Shown here piece after piece: positions 1 to 9,068 of a stretch of DNA of 44,573 nt (position 1 is the stretch's first letter; the number at the start of each line of letters is the position of its first letter). The DNA comes from Desulfobacca sp. (GTDB lineage: Bacteria > Desulfobacterota > Desulfobaccia > Desulfobaccales > Desulfobaccaceae). Below the pieces are notes generated by a model. It ran no database searches. It saw only the letters and a program-made list of their open reading frames with translations, and was not told the origin of the DNA. The stretch is from positions 1-44,573 of the forward strand of contig JAQVHY010000008.1 of NCBI GenBank assembly GCA_028695935.1, written 5' to 3'. The position numbers were made by a program, and so were the translations under genes.

Positions 1-340
1 TAACCATTTCATTGATCGTGTTGACGTTGGGCAACAGGACGATCCCCTGCTGGTTGGCGTCTGGATGGCCAGGATTATATTCCTCTTTTAACCCCCGGCC
101 GTCTTCGACGATCTCCACCACTGCAACTTTTTCAGCCGGGGAAGTCCACTCCGTAGTCAGCAGATTCTGAAAGTCCTCTGTCGCAGTGGCTTCCAGCACC
201 ACCGATTTCCGCAGGTAGGGACCTCCTTGCGGAGTGCGGGTAGTGTGGACATTGGCCAGGTTTTCCGCAATCACATTCATGCGGGTCCGTTGGGCCGTAA
301 GACCGGAGGCGCTAATTTCCATAGAGCTTAGTAAATTCAA
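1..340 (-). CDS. flgC: Flagellar basal-body rod protein FlgC (3' part cut by window edge)
   Basis: FlgC is one of the proximal rod proteins of the flagellar basal body, assembled through the flagellar export apparatus in the periplasm. About 113 codons are visible before the window ends. The translation has the conserved rod N-terminus: SSMEISASGLTAQRTRMNVI followed by AENLAN, then a PYLRK segment. The start is TTG at 338-340, directly after the flgB stop codon, with GGAGG seven bases upstream, so the two genes are translationally coupled. The non-ATG start explains why simple searches can miss it. Seen: ORF, start context and rod motif. Known: flgB-flgC adjacency is typical. The rest of the gene lies outside the window. 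Confidence 0.93.
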   Translation of the reverse strand, partial: MNLLSSMEISASGLTAQRTRMNVIAENLANVHTTRTPQGGPYLRKSVVLEATATEDFQNLLTTEWTSPAEKVAVVEIVEDGRGLKEEYNPGHPDANQQGIVLLPNVNTINEMV

Positions 341-727
341 TTAGGTTCCTCCTTCAATTGCTCCCCGCAGGGTGTCTAATTTCTTAATTAACATCTGCAG
401 GTTGGCATGGAAGAGTAAATTATTCTGGGTCAGTTTGATCATTTCTTGATCAATATCAACTTGTTCTTGGGTATCCTGGACCTCGCCGGACAAACCTGGG
501 CCTCCTGCGGGGATATGATGGGGATTGGTGCGGTTGAGTCCGATGGGTCCGTTGCCGTTGAGATAACTAGTTAGCGCCGTCTTAAAATCCAGATCCTGAC
601 GAGTATAGTTAGGGGTATCAAGATTGGCGACATTGGTGGCGATGATCTCCTGACGTCGGGTTCGGAAGGTCATGGCCTTATTGAGCAGATTAACGATCGG
701 ATCACTCAGACTCCCCCAGTTTGACAT
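341..727 (-). CDS. flgB: Flagellar basal-body rod protein FlgB
   Basis: FlgB forms part of the proximal rod that joins the MS ring to the distal rod and hook. The 128-residue product has normal length for the family. It carries the rod-protein N-terminal signature (ATNVANLDTPNYTRQDLDFK, about residues 30-50) and the C-terminal amphipathic region with DIDQEMIKLTQNN and LLFHANLQMLIKK used for coiled-coil packing in the rod. The ATG has a good ribosome binding site (GAAGGAGACTGGC before the ATG). It lies 23 bases downstream of the FlrC-like regulator and abuts flgC, so all three are probably one transcript. No separate sigma-54 promoter fits in the short gap. Confidence 0.96.
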   Translation of the reverse strand: MSNWGSLSDPIVNLLNKAMTFRTRRQEIIATNVANLDTPNYTRQDLDFKTALTSYLNGNGPIGLNRTNPHHIPAGGPGLSGEVQDTQEQVDIDQEMIKLTQNNLLFHANLQMLIKKLDTLRGAIEGGT

Positions 728-750
728 GCCAGTCTCCTTCTGCCTGGGGC

Positions 751-2112
751 CTAAACATAGGCATTTTTGTACTCATGTAATTTATTTCTCAGGGTCCGGA
801 CACTGATTCCCAATAGTTTAGCGGCATGGGTCCGGTTGCCCTCGGTCTCATCCAAAGCCTGAAAAATCATCTGCCGTTCCATATCGCGGAGACATAAGGG
901 CGACATCGGTTCGGCTTCCTCGGGGAGACAATGATATTCCGGGTTGGCGGGAAAGAGTTCCTCCGGGCAAATACCATTGCCCTGGGAGAGCAATACTCCC
1001 CGGGCAATGGCATTTTCTAACTCCCGCACATTGCCTTTCCAAGTAGCTTTTTCCAGTGTGGCCCGCGCCGCCGGCGTGAGGGGTATAGCTTCTTTGCCGT
1101 GCAGCTGCGCATAATGGTTGAGGAAATAATCAGCCAGAAGCGAGACGTCGCCGCGGCGTTGACGCAAGGGCGGCAGAGTCAGGTTAATTACATTAAGCCG
1201 GTAATAAAGGTCCTCCCGGAACTCCCCCTGGTCCACGGCCCCGGCCAGATCGCGGTTGGTGGTACCTATGACCCGAACATTGATGGGAATAGGACAGGTG
1301 CCCCCTACTCGATCAATCTCATTTTCCTGAAGCACCCGGAGGAGCTTGGCCTGTAACTGGGGATGCATCTCGCTGATTTCATCCAGGAGCAGGGTGCCAT
1401 TTTGGGCAATCTCAAATTTTCCTAATTTTTTCATAATGGCCCCGGTGAAGGCCCCTTTTTCGTGTCCGAAAAGCTCGCTTTCCAGCAAACCTTCTGGTAA
1501 AGAGGCACAATTCACCGCCACAAAGGGACCGGCGGCGCGATCACTATGAGCGTGAATATAACGAGCAAATAGCTCCTTGCCGGTGCCCGATTCGCCCTGA
1601 ATCAAGACCGTGGCCCGGCTGGGGGCAATGGTTTCGGCGATTTTTAACAACCGCTGCATAGTTGGATCGCGAGTTATGATCTGCCGGTTTTTTCTCTGGC
1701 TTCCCCGAGGCGCGGAATCGACTCTGGCTCCCTGGTTATGGTTGCCGTTCTTCAGAGCCAGGGCGAGCGTCTCTTGCAGGCGCTCGCTGGTCAAGGGCTT
1801 GGCCAGATAATCCCAGGCCCCTTGCTTCATCACGGCCACCGCCCTAGCCACCGTCGGCCGGTCGGTTAAAATAAGTACCGGAGTGGTTGGAGCATGTTGT
1901 TTGAGTTCTTGAAGTAATTGTAAACCATCGATGCCGGGCAGATGGTCAGCAATAGCTACCAAGGCAAATAACTGTTTTTTTAATAATTGCCGAGCTTCTT
2001 GGAGTTTGCTAGTTTGAATTAACTCTAGCTCCCGGAATGCCAAACACCGGTCATGAGCTACTCCCCAGTGGGGTTCATTATCGACAACAAGAATTGCTTT
2101 GGAGCCCATCAT
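751..2112 (-). CDS. Sigma-54-dependent response regulator, FlrC/FlbD-like
   Basis: This 453-residue protein has the NtrC layout. A receiver domain (1-120) has D11, the phosphorylatable D56, T83 and K105. An AAA+ ATPase follows, with Walker A GESGTGKE at 173-180 and the sigma-54 contact loop GAFTGA at 220-225. A Fis-type helix-turn-helix near the C-terminus reads [20 protein letters not shown]. It should activate sigma-54 promoters, and its position just before flgBC points to flagellar class III-like genes, as for FlrC or FlbD. The receiver has only one acidic residue in the first pocket (VVDNEP, where DDEP is usual), which may alter Mg2+ binding. No cognate kinase is visible. The flagellar role is inferred from context; the family is certain. 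Confidence 0.93.
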   Translation of the reverse strand: MMGSKAILVVDNEPHWGVAHDRCLAFRELELIQTSKLQEARQLLKKQLFALVAIADHLPGIDGLQLLQELKQHAPTTPVLILTDRPTVARAVAVMKQGAWDYLAKPLTSERLQETLALALKNGNHNQGARVDSAPRGSQRKNRQIITRDPTMQRLLKIAETIAPSRATVLIQGESGTGKELFARYIHAHSDRAAGPFVAVNCASLPEGLLESELFGHEKGAFTGAIMKKLGKFEIAQNGTLLLDEISEMHPQLQAKLLRVLQENEIDRVGGTCPIPINVRVIGTTNRDLAGAVDQGEFREDLYYRLNVINLTLPPLRQRRGDVSLLADYFLNHYAQLHGKEAIPLTPAARATLEKATWKGNVRELENAIARGVLLSQGNGICPEELFPANPEYHCLPEEAEPMSPLCLRDMERQMIFQALDETEGNRTHAAKLLGISVRTLRNKLHEYKNAYV

Positions 2113-2184
2113 GCTTACCTTAAGGATCAGTGACCATCGATGATATTGAAAAATTAAACTATTAGGCTAAATAAATTCGTACTA

Positions 2185-3657
2185 TTAAAAATTTTTATAT
2201 GACTTAGCTACCTGCCGGTTTAAACCCTGCAGGTGAATCCGGGCCAGCTCCTGCCAAAGATGTTCATTAGATTGAGCTAAGGCTTGGAAAGCCTGTTGAG
2301 CCTGAGGAAATTGCCCGGCCTTCAGGTGACAGAGGGCTTCGAGAGCCGTACCCACCGGGGTTGCTGGATTATTTGTCTGGCCGTCGGTGAGCTGTTGATA
2401 AAGTTGCGCAGCTTGACCATAATCGCCCTGAAGTAGATAATAGCGGGCTAATTGCTGACGCAGTTTAGCAGTAGCGGCGGTCGGCAAATTTTGCCCCAGG
2501 ACCTCCTGCCAGGCCAAATTTTCCGGCCATTGGTGCCCGGATTGTTGACAGGCCTGGGCCAAGGCGCTCCAGTATTCGGGGCACTGGGCCACCTGGGCCA
2601 GTTGCAGCGCCTTCTGCAAACTCTCCACGGCCTCAGAGGGTCGGCCAGTAGCCAGTTGCGCCCAACCTAGCCGGGCCAAGCATTCCGGCGAGAGTGGCCC
2701 ACCTTCCTGTTGCCATTGTTGGAGAGATTTTTCGAGCCGGGCAAAGTCGCGCTGTTCCCAATAAATGTCGGCCAGATATCGCCGGGCTTCTTGACGTTGC
2801 GGACCATGGCCTAACTCTAGCACCGATTCCAGGAACTCTTGTGCGGCTGTATTTAACCCTTTGGAATGTAATAGTTTTCCTAAAAACAGGGCCACTGGCC
2901 AGGGCCGCCAGGCCACCGGATGTTGTTCCCAGAGTTTCAAGACGTCCTCAATGGCCTGAGGATTATCGGCGAAACTTTCCGCTAAAGAGGGAGTGATCGC
3001 CTCCCAGGCCCGGGCCAGAGTTGACTGCAATTCTTCCCGTGCGCCGGCGGTGCCCTGGTCGAGTTCCCTAAGATTGACCACCCGGGTTAAATAATGCTGA
3101 AAGGCCTTAAGCGGGTCACCTTGTTCTAATTGCCGGTAAAAATCCAGGGTGTACAGATGGAAACGGGCCCCACCGACAACTTGGGGTTGTGAGGAGAATT
3201 GAGTGGCCAATTGGTAACACTGGATAGCCACCTCTCGCTGTCCTAGCCGTGACTGGACTTTCCCCAGTTCTAAAAACGCCTGGCCATATTGGGGGTGAGC
3301 TGGAAAGAGATTGATAAAGCGGAGGAGGGATTGACCGGATTGCTCTAACTGTCCTTGGTGCGCCTGTTCCCGAGCGCTGTGCAGGAGGTCTTGAGGCTCT
3401 AAACTTAGGAGTTCTCGGCCTTCATTGGTTGCGATGGTTGTCTGGTTCTGGAATGGCGCGGCTGACTTACTAGTAGAAGTTTCCGGACCAGATTTATCCT
3501 GCACGGTAGCTGCCGGTTGATTAACGGCACGGCGCGGTTTATTTACATTGTTAGCCCGGGAACTGGATGCCACGGCAGCGCCCGGCCCCCAACTGCCCCC
3601 CGCCAGCCACCACACCAAGGCCAGTAAAACCATGATTAAGCCCCGGTGGGCCCCCAT
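2185..3657 (-). CDS. Exported TPR-repeat protein of unknown function
   Basis: This 490-residue protein starts at ATG 3657, two bases after the upstream stop codon and behind GGAGGGGAGG; a longer reading frame exists but lacks this site. An N-terminal hydrophobic segment (about residues 8-25) suggests export or membrane anchoring. A low-complexity Ser/Ala/Pro/Gln linker follows to about residue 85. The remainder is helical and rich in TPR-like patterns, for example HPQYGQAFLELGKVQSRLGQ and GWAQLATGRPSEAVESLQKA. No enzyme motif is visible. It sits between two sigma-54 regulators in a flagellar cluster, so it may be a periplasmic scaffold linked to flagella or envelope, but that is inference only. 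Confidence 0.7.
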   Translation of the reverse strand: MGAHRGLIMVLLALVWWLAGGSWGPGAAVASSSRANNVNKPRRAVNQPAATVQDKSGPETSTSKSAAPFQNQTTIATNEGRELLSLEPQDLLHSAREQAHQGQLEQSGQSLLRFINLFPAHPQYGQAFLELGKVQSRLGQREVAIQCYQLATQFSSQPQVVGGARFHLYTLDFYRQLEQGDPLKAFQHYLTRVVNLRELDQGTAGAREELQSTLARAWEAITPSLAESFADNPQAIEDVLKLWEQHPVAWRPWPVALFLGKLLHSKGLNTAAQEFLESVLELGHGPQRQEARRYLADIYWEQRDFARLEKSLQQWQQEGGPLSPECLARLGWAQLATGRPSEAVESLQKALQLAQVAQCPEYWSALAQACQQSGHQWPENLAWQEVLGQNLPTAATAKLRQQLARYYLLQGDYGQAAQLYQQLTDGQTNNPATPVGTALEALCHLKAGQFPQAQQAFQALAQSNEHLWQELARIHLQGLNRQVAKSYKNF

Positions 3658-3658
3658 T

Positions 3659-3991
3659 TTACCTCCCCTCCTGGAGTTGCCGTCGGTTAAGCTCTTCGAG
3701 CAGATGGATGATCTGGTCATTCTGTTTGATCAGGGTGAGATTGGTTTTGACCGCAAACTGGGAGGATACCGCGATCTGCTCTAGCAAGGCCTCCTGGCGA
3801 TCACCATAGGTGACCCCGCCTTTGTTCAGATTTTGCATGGCTTCCCAGAAATCTTTGGACAGGATCAGATAGGTGCCGCCGCTAACGGGAGGAGAGCCAT
3901 TACCCCCCGGATGGCCGAGGGGGGCCAGGATGGCCTCTAAACCTAGCCAGCAGATCACTAGACTACTAATTAACAGCCATCTTATGGTCAC
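3659..3991 (-). CDS. Small membrane-anchored protein, unknown function
   Basis: I do not recognise this family. From GTG 3991 the product has 110 residues. It begins with a hydrophobic stretch (TIRWLLISSLVICWLGLEAI) that looks like a signal anchor, then a Gly/Pro-rich spacer. The C-terminal half is predicted to be helical and possibly coiled-coil (NLTLIKQNDQIIHLLEELNR). An ATG at 4036 would add 15 residues but has no ribosome binding site; the GTG is preceded by GGGGG. The next gene starts almost directly after its stop, so it is coupled to the TPR protein. The pair probably works together at the inner membrane or periplasm. Confidence 0.6.
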   Translation of the reverse strand: MTIRWLLISSLVICWLGLEAILAPLGHPGGNGSPPVSGGTYLILSKDFWEAMQNLNKGGVTYGDRQEALLEQIAVSSQFAVKTNLTLIKQNDQIIHLLEELNRRQLQEGR

Positions 3992-4226
3992 ATCGCCCCC
4001 ACGGATACTTTTCAGAACATTTGAAGCAAATGTCATACCAAATATAAATTTAATAATGAAAACAGGGAAGTATGCCTATGACCGCTTTATTGCCGGAAAT
4101 CGGCGGTCTAACCTTTTAAGTTAATTAGATCAATAAGTTATTAAAAAGGGGGTGTCAAAGATGGCTAGACGGGCGTCAAAAATGCGTTAGGGCGTCCTGT
4201 TTTTGACAGTCAGGGTAGTGCGAGGG

Positions 4227-5639
4227 TCAGAAAAGTTTGGGGGGTAAATCGGAACTTTCTGGGGGTTTGCTGATTTTTTGTTTTTTAATCTTTTCGATTA
4301 AGGTTGTCCGGTTGAGATGCAGCAGTTGGGCGGCTTGATTTTTGACCCAGCCGGTTTTGTCGAGCGCCCGAATGATCAATTGCCGTTCGAACTCCGAAAC
4401 CGCCTCATTCAGTTGAATACCATCATCCGGAATATCCGCGGTGAGCAGGTTTTCGTGGGGGACAGTGGTTAAAAATCGCTCTGGCAGATCCGAGACCTCT
4501 AAGATTTCCCCATCGGCCAGAATCACCAGACGTTCCAAAAGATTCTCTAGTTCTCGCACATTTCCGGGCCAGGAATAATGCAGCAGGAGATTCATCGCCT
4601 CAGGGGTGAAGCATTTGACCTTCTTACCTTTTTTTCGAGAAAATTCAGTCAAGAAGTGTTTTACTAAAAGGGGGAGGTCACCATTCCGTTCTCTTAAGGG
4701 CGGTAGTTTAATAGGAATAACATTGAGGCGATAATATAGATCTTCCCGAAATCTTCCTTGTTGGACTAACTTTTCTAGTTCTTGGTTGGTGGCGGCGATT
4801 ACCCGAATATCCACTTTGATGGTTTTCAGGCCGCCGATGCGCTCAAATTGATGGTCCTGTAAGACGCGGTTGATTTTTACTTGCAGATTGGGACTCATAT
4901 CCCCAACTTCATCCAGGAAAATGGTCCCGCCGTTGGCCTGTTCAAAACGCCCGTAACGGGTCCGGATGGCATGGGTGAAGGCCCCCCGTTCATGGCCGAA
5001 CAATTCACTTTCCAGCAACTCTTCCGGGATGGCGGCACAATTTACCGGAATTAGAGGCCCTTCCCGACGGTCACTGTTATAATGGATGGCTCGGGCAATA
5101 AGTTCTTTACCGGTTCCGGACTCCCCCAAGATCAACACCGTGCTGTCGGTGTCAGCCACCTTGCGAATAATATCAAAAATTTTACAGATTGCTTCGCTCG
5201 TGCCGATTATATTACTAAACCCATATTTTCGTTTTAGCTGTTTTTTAAGCCGGATATTCTCTTTTTTCAAGCGCCGATGTTCCAGGGCCCGGTCGATGAC
5301 CATCAACAGGGCGGTGCTCTCGATGGGCTTGCAGAGGTAATCGTGCGCCCCTAAACGCATGGCCGCGACGGCGTTAGGGATAGTGCCATGTCCGGTGATG
5401 ATGATGCAGATGGTTTCCGGGAAGTGGTTCACCAGGTACTTCAGGATTTCCATGCCGTCTAACTTGGGCAAAAACAGGTCGGAGAGGACCAGGTCAAATC
5501 CCCGTTCCTGGAGCATTTGTAGAGCTATTGCGCCGTCGGCGGCAGTTTCAACTTCGTACCCCTCGGACTCCAAGAGTTCGCCGAGACCGGTCCGGATAGC
5601 TGGTTCATCGTCGATGATCAATACAGCTTCGTGAGCCAT
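4227..5639 (-). CDS. Sigma-54-type response regulator with GAFTHA loop, FleQ/FlrA-like HTH
   Basis: This is a 470-residue NtrC-type regulator. The receiver has D10-D11, phosphorylation site D54, T82 and K104. The AAA+ domain has Walker A GESGTGKE at 172-179. The loop that normally reads GAFTGA, which contacts sigma-54, reads GAFTHA at 219-224; the His codon is at 4971-4973. The C-terminal helix-turn-helix ([20 protein letters not shown]) resembles the RTTLVEK motif of FleQ/FlrA flagellar master regulators. It is the first gene of the minus-strand flagellar cluster and has a good sigma-70 promoter. A role as upstream activator of the cluster is plausible. The loop variant could mean altered sigma-54 coupling or a lineage-specific allele. 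Confidence 0.9.
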   Translation of the reverse strand: MAHEAVLIIDDEPAIRTGLGELLESEGYEVETAADGAIALQMLQERGFDLVLSDLFLPKLDGMEILKYLVNHFPETICIIITGHGTIPNAVAAMRLGAHDYLCKPIESTALLMVIDRALEHRRLKKENIRLKKQLKRKYGFSNIIGTSEAICKIFDIIRKVADTDSTVLILGESGTGKELIARAIHYNSDRREGPLIPVNCAAIPEELLESELFGHERGAFTHAIRTRYGRFEQANGGTIFLDEVGDMSPNLQVKINRVLQDHQFERIGGLKTIKVDIRVIAATNQELEKLVQQGRFREDLYYRLNVIPIKLPPLRERNGDLPLLVKHFLTEFSRKKGKKVKCFTPEAMNLLLHYSWPGNVRELENLLERLVILADGEILEVSDLPERFLTTVPHENLLTADIPDDGIQLNEAVSEFERQLIIRALDKTGWVKNQAAQLLHLNRTTLIEKIKKQKISKPPESSDLPPKLF

Positions 5640-5673
5640 ACCTCCCCCTGAGGGTACAAAAACGCTAGTTTAA

Positions 5674-5703
5674 AGGATAATTTGCTCAGTGGGTTGATGT
5701 CAA
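5674..5703 (-). promoter_or_regulatory. Sigma-70-type promoter for the regulator/flagellar cluster
   Basis: On the minus strand a perfect -35 TTGACA (5698-5703) is followed after 18 bp by TATCCT (5674-5679), about 35 bp before the ATG of the GAFTHA regulator. The start codon is preceded by a GGGGGAGGT purine run. Confidence 0.55.
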
Positions 5704-5819
5704 GAAATACCTGATTTAAAGATCTGGAACGCCACGATAAGATGATTATTAGAAAATAAAATTTAAACAAAAATGCGAGGGGATGTCAAGATCATGGGCT
5801 TATCAGAAAAAGCCTTTAC

Positions 5820-5825
5820 TATAAT
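5820..5825 (+). promoter_or_regulatory. Possible -10 element of the small membrane protein gene
   Basis: A perfect TATAAT lies about 55 bp upstream of the GTG start at 5880. The matching -35 region is poor (GGCTTA at 17 bp spacing), so this is a weak call. Confidence 0.25.
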
Positions 5826-5879
5826 TGCTTAATATGTTATTGGAATAGTGCCTGCCTTTTGTTCCAGAGGAGAAAATTG

Positions 5880-6299
5880 GTGCTTAAGACCATGATAATT
5901 CTAGCCGTGGCCTATGGCTTGCTGGTGGTCATGCGTATATCCCGAGGTGCCATGTTTTCACCCCGTCGCCGTTTGGGAGCTAATTTTCTACTCTATGGAT
6001 TTGCTACATTTGGGATAATGGCCGGTGCCGGCTTGGTGTGGTTGATTATTTATGTCTCACAAGTGTCCAGCTCCCCTTCGTCGGCTGGAGCCAACCCTGA
6101 TCCGGCCCTTATCTTGCCTGTCAGTCAGAAAATGGACCACAGCCAGGAGGTAAATATAGCCGGTCTGCGGGCTACCCAAAACTTTAAAGCGAGGACCCAA
6201 CCGGCTTATGTATTGCTACATCCGGGCGGACCAGATCTGGCCAGACCGGCGGAATCAGAGTGGGGTACTCTCAGGTTACGGTCTCCGGGCAGAAAATAA
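5880..6299 (+). CDS. Small membrane protein, unknown function
   Basis: I do not recognise this family. The start is taken as GTG 5880 because AGAGGAG lies at the right distance; TTG 5859, TTG 5877 and ATG 5892 are in-frame alternatives. The 139-residue product has two hydrophobic segments, about residues 4-19 (MIILAVAYGLLVVM) and about 35-63 (FLLYGFATFGIMAGAGLVWL and following), with a basic loop between them. A polar C-terminal tail of about 75 residues is rich in Pro, Ala and Arg. It is divergent from the regulator gene and is followed by a repeat element. Nothing points to a function. Confidence 0.55.
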   Translation: MLKTMIILAVAYGLLVVMRISRGAMFSPRRRLGANFLLYGFATFGIMAGAGLVWLIIYVSQVSSSPSSAGANPDPALILPVSQKMDHSQEVNIAGLRATQNFKARTQPAYVLLHPGGPDLARPAESEWGTLRLRSPGRK

Positions 6300-6439
6300 G
6301 CCTTAGTCCAAACACCGCTTTCCCTCCAGCACCAGGGTTTTCAGAAAAAAAACCGATTAATCGATTTAGTTTTAACTACCCCCCGCCGCCCTAAAAAGAT
6401 ATACATTGTTTAGTCCCTGATTTCTGGCGATTTTAACTA

Positions 6440-6590
6440 GTTTTCATCCGGAAACTCCCCCGCCCCTGGTGGCAGGGGGTTGGGGTGAGGGGGACGTTAA
6501 TTTCAATATATTGAGATTATATAATATTTCTTCACCCCCACCCTAACCCTCCCCCCTCAAGGGAGAGGGGAAAGCGGTTTTCCGGATGGA
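6440..6590 (+). repeat. Palindromic interspersed repeat, copy A
   Basis: This GC-rich imperfect palindrome of about 150 bp has ends GTTTTCATCCGGAAAC on the left and TTTTCCGGATGG on the right. Inside are two GC hairpin arms and a central AT-rich part containing the perfect palindrome TCAATATATTGA (6503-6514). Related copies lie at 35713-35862 and 40664-40820 (both inverted relative to this one) and at 41540-41615 (internally deleted). A short TAACT occurs just outside both ends and may be the remains of a target duplication. The rest of the 386-bp gap before murJ (6300-6439 and 6591-6685) holds nothing recognisable. Confidence 0.8.
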
Positions 6591-6685
6591 TCCTAACTGG
6601 GGATAACCAGTAAAGAGTTGGAATCGTATGGTTCGGAGCTCGCGGAGCACCCCATCGCTAATCTGAGTCAGCGGTTTACCCCATT

Positions 6686-8287
6686 ATGACCTCCCCGGTG
6701 TCCACTCAGACTGGAACTATTGCTCGCTCAGCGGGAACGGTGGGCTTGGCGGTATTCTGTAGCCGCATCCTGGGACTGGTGCGAGAGCAGGTATTTGCCG
6801 GACTGTTTGGCGCCGGTTATGCAATCGACGCCTTTGTGGTGGCCTTCCGGATCCCCAATCTCCTCCGGGACTTATTTGCTGAAGGAGCTTTGAGCTCGGC
6901 CTTTGTCACCGTCTTTACTGATTATGATCAGCGGCGGGGGGCGGCGGCCACCTGGCGGCTGGCCAACAACACCTTGATTATTCTGGGTCTAGTGGTAGCC
7001 CTGATCGCGGCTTTGGGGATCATCTATGCCTTGCCGCTAGTGGAACTCTTGGCCCCGGACTTTGGGAAGGTCCCGGGCAAGCTGGGTCTCACCTCCTTGA
7101 TGACCCAGATCATGTTTCCCTTTCTACCCCTGATTTCGCTGGCTGCCCTAGTTATGGGGATCCTCAATAGTAAGGGGCGGTTTTTTATCCCGGCCCTGGC
7201 CTCCAGTTTCTTCAATTTAGGCTCTATTGTGATCGGCGTCGCCCTGACTCTGGTGGCCCCTTGGTTCGGTTATCCAGCCATTGTGGGCATGGCCGTCGGC
7301 ACCCTGGTCGGCGGCTTACTACAGTTGTTCGGGCAATTACCGGTGCTGTTCCGGGTGGGATATCGCCCGCAATTATGTTTCGATCTTGGGGATGAGGGAC
7401 TGCATCGGATTTTTCGCCTCATGGCTCCAGCCGTGATCGGCCTGTCCGCCACGCAGATCAACATCTTTATCAACACCTTTTTTGCCTCTAGTTGTGCAGA
7501 GGGCAGCGTCTCCTGGTTAAACTATGCCTTCCGCCTGATGCAATTTCCCATTGGCATCTTCGGGGTCGCCCTATCCATTGCCACTTTGCCGGTAGTCTCG
7601 CGTTATGCCTCCCAGCAGGATCTGGCCGGCCTGAAATCGGCATTTAGCTCGGCCTTAAGCATGGCGATGATTATCTCCGTCCCGGCCGCGGTCGGGCTGG
7701 TGGCACTGGCCCGCCCCGTGATTGCGCTGATTTTCGAACACGGCCGGTTTTCGGCTTACGATACCCAGCAGACCGCGGCGGCATTGGCGCTTTATGCCCT
7801 GGGATTGTTTGCCTATGCCGGGGTGAAGATCGTGGTACCGGTATTTTACGCCTTGGATGACACCCGGTTCCCGGTGATTGGCAGTTTTATCACCGTGGCG
7901 GCTAACCTGATAATCATTACCTTCACCCTGGAAGCCTTCCAGCATCGGGCTATTGCCCTGTCCACGTCTTTAAGCGTGTTCGTTAATTTTATCTTTTTAG
8001 GCGCGGTGCTCTATCGCAAATTAAAGGGCTATCCGGTAGGCTATTTATGTCGTACTCTGGTCAAAGTGACGTTAGCCTCCCTGGTTATGGGTCTCGTGGT
8101 CGGGCAATTACACCCGTGGCTGGCGGCCCTGGTCGGTCAGGGATTGGGGGGGCAGATGATCAGCCTCCTGGCGACCATCCTCATCGGTGCCGGTCTTTAT
8201 TTTCTGTTAGTTCATATGCTTAAGATTCCAGAAGTTCAGGAGTTAAGGCGGCAGGTGGCCAGGCGTGGAAAAGGCCGGGCATCTTAA
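6686..8287 (+). CDS. murJ: Lipid II flippase MurJ (MviN)
   Basis: MurJ moves the peptidoglycan precursor lipid II across the inner membrane. The 533-residue product has the usual length and the multi-helix hydrophobic profile of the MOP exporter fold. It shows the family N-terminus (SRILGLVREQVFAGLFGAG, about residues 25-43) and the conserved segments AIDAFVVAFRIPNLLRDLFA and EGALSSAFVTVF. Later motifs include INIFINTFFAS and the VARPVIALIFEHGRF-like region. The ATG at 6686 has no clear ribosome binding site. It is followed 18 bp later by nth, so the two are probably cotranscribed. Confidence 0.95.
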   Translation: MTSPVSTQTGTIARSAGTVGLAVFCSRILGLVREQVFAGLFGAGYAIDAFVVAFRIPNLLRDLFAEGALSSAFVTVFTDYDQRRGAAATWRLANNTLIILGLVVALIAALGIIYALPLVELLAPDFGKVPGKLGLTSLMTQIMFPFLPLISLAALVMGILNSKGRFFIPALASSFFNLGSIVIGVALTLVAPWFGYPAIVGMAVGTLVGGLLQLFGQLPVLFRVGYRPQLCFDLGDEGLHRIFRLMAPAVIGLSATQINIFINTFFASSCAEGSVSWLNYAFRLMQFPIGIFGVALSIATLPVVSRYASQQDLAGLKSAFSSALSMAMIISVPAAVGLVALARPVIALIFEHGRFSAYDTQQTAAALALYALGLFAYAGVKIVVPVFYALDDTRFPVIGSFITVAANLIIITFTLEAFQHRAIALSTSLSVFVNFIFLGAVLYRKLKGYPVGYLCRTLVKVTLASLVMGLVVGQLHPWLAALVGQGLGGQMISLLATILIGAGLYFLLVHMLKIPEVQELRRQVARRGKGRAS

Positions 8288-8305
8288 CATTTAAGGGGTA
8301 ACAGA

Positions 8306-8950
8306 ATGACTAAACAAGAAAAAATCGGGCCGATGCTGGAGCTTTTGGACCAATATTACCCGGAGGCGCACACCGCCTTGATCTTTAGCAATCCCCTAGA
8401 ACTGTTAGTGGCCACGGTCCTGTCGGCGCAATGCACCGATGTCAAGGTCAACCAGGTTACTCCGATATTATTCCAGCGCTATCCCACGGCCCGGCATTAT
8501 GCTGCGGCTCCCTTAGCAGAATTGGAAGAGGCTATCCATAGCACCGGCTTTTTTCGCCAGAAGGCCAAGAGCCTGAAGGAAATCGGCCGGGTGTTGGCGG
8601 AGAAGTTTAAGGGCCAGGTCCCGGCCCGGATGGAAGATCTGGTGCAACTGCCGGGGATCGGCCGCAAGACCGCCAACGTCATTCTGGGCAATGCCTTCGG
8701 GGTCCCGGGCATTGTGGTGGATACCCACGTCAGTCGAGTGGCCTCCCGCTTGGGCCTCACCAGTAACAAGGATGCGGTCAAGATCGAGCATGAGCTGATG
8801 GCCCTGGTGCCCCAGGAGCGCTGGATCAAATTTTCTCATCAACTCATCTGGCACGGCCGTCAGATCTGTAATGCCAAGAAACCTCGCTGTGCACAGTGTC
8901 CGTTATTGCCCTATTGTGATTATGGACAGCGGCAGCAACCCTTAGGTTAG
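8306..8950 (+). CDS. nth: Endonuclease III
   Basis: This bifunctional DNA glycosylase/AP lyase removes oxidised pyrimidines in base excision repair. The 214-residue product has normal length. The helix-hairpin-helix LPGIGRKTAN contains catalytic Lys121, and Asp139 lies in VDTHVSRV. The C-terminal 4Fe-4S ligands follow the canonical spacing C-x6-C-x2-C-x5-C (CNAKKPRCAQCPLLPYC). A ribosome binding site AAGGGG precedes the ATG by seven bases. It follows murJ closely, an association by transcription and not by shared function. Confidence 0.97.
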   Translation: MTKQEKIGPMLELLDQYYPEAHTALIFSNPLELLVATVLSAQCTDVKVNQVTPILFQRYPTARHYAAAPLAELEEAIHSTGFFRQKAKSLKEIGRVLAEKFKGQVPARMEDLVQLPGIGRKTANVILGNAFGVPGIVVDTHVSRVASRLGLTSNKDAVKIEHELMALVPQERWIKFSHQLIWHGRQICNAKKPRCAQCPLLPYCDYGQRQQPLG

Positions 8951-9007
8951 CCTAGGTTGGGATGATATTTTAGGAACCGTAAGCTCTAGCGATGACCGGA
9001 AATTATG

Positions 9008-9036
9008 TTGACAGTCGCTGAAAATCGTGGCATAAC
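9008..9036 (+). promoter_or_regulatory. Sigma-70-type promoter before the DUF3568 lipoprotein
   Basis: TTGACA at 9008-9013 is followed after 17 bp by CATAAC at 9031-9036, about 32 bp before the start codon of the lipoprotein gene. Confidence 0.5.
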
Positions 9037-9068
9037 AGCGGCATCAATCCCACAGGGGGAAAAGCAGA

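Noticed and set aside
751-5639. Sigma-54 promoters (TGGCAC-N5-TTGC) in the flagellar cluster
   Set aside because: I scanned the gaps of the cluster by eye and found no convincing match; the clear promoter is sigma-70-like.
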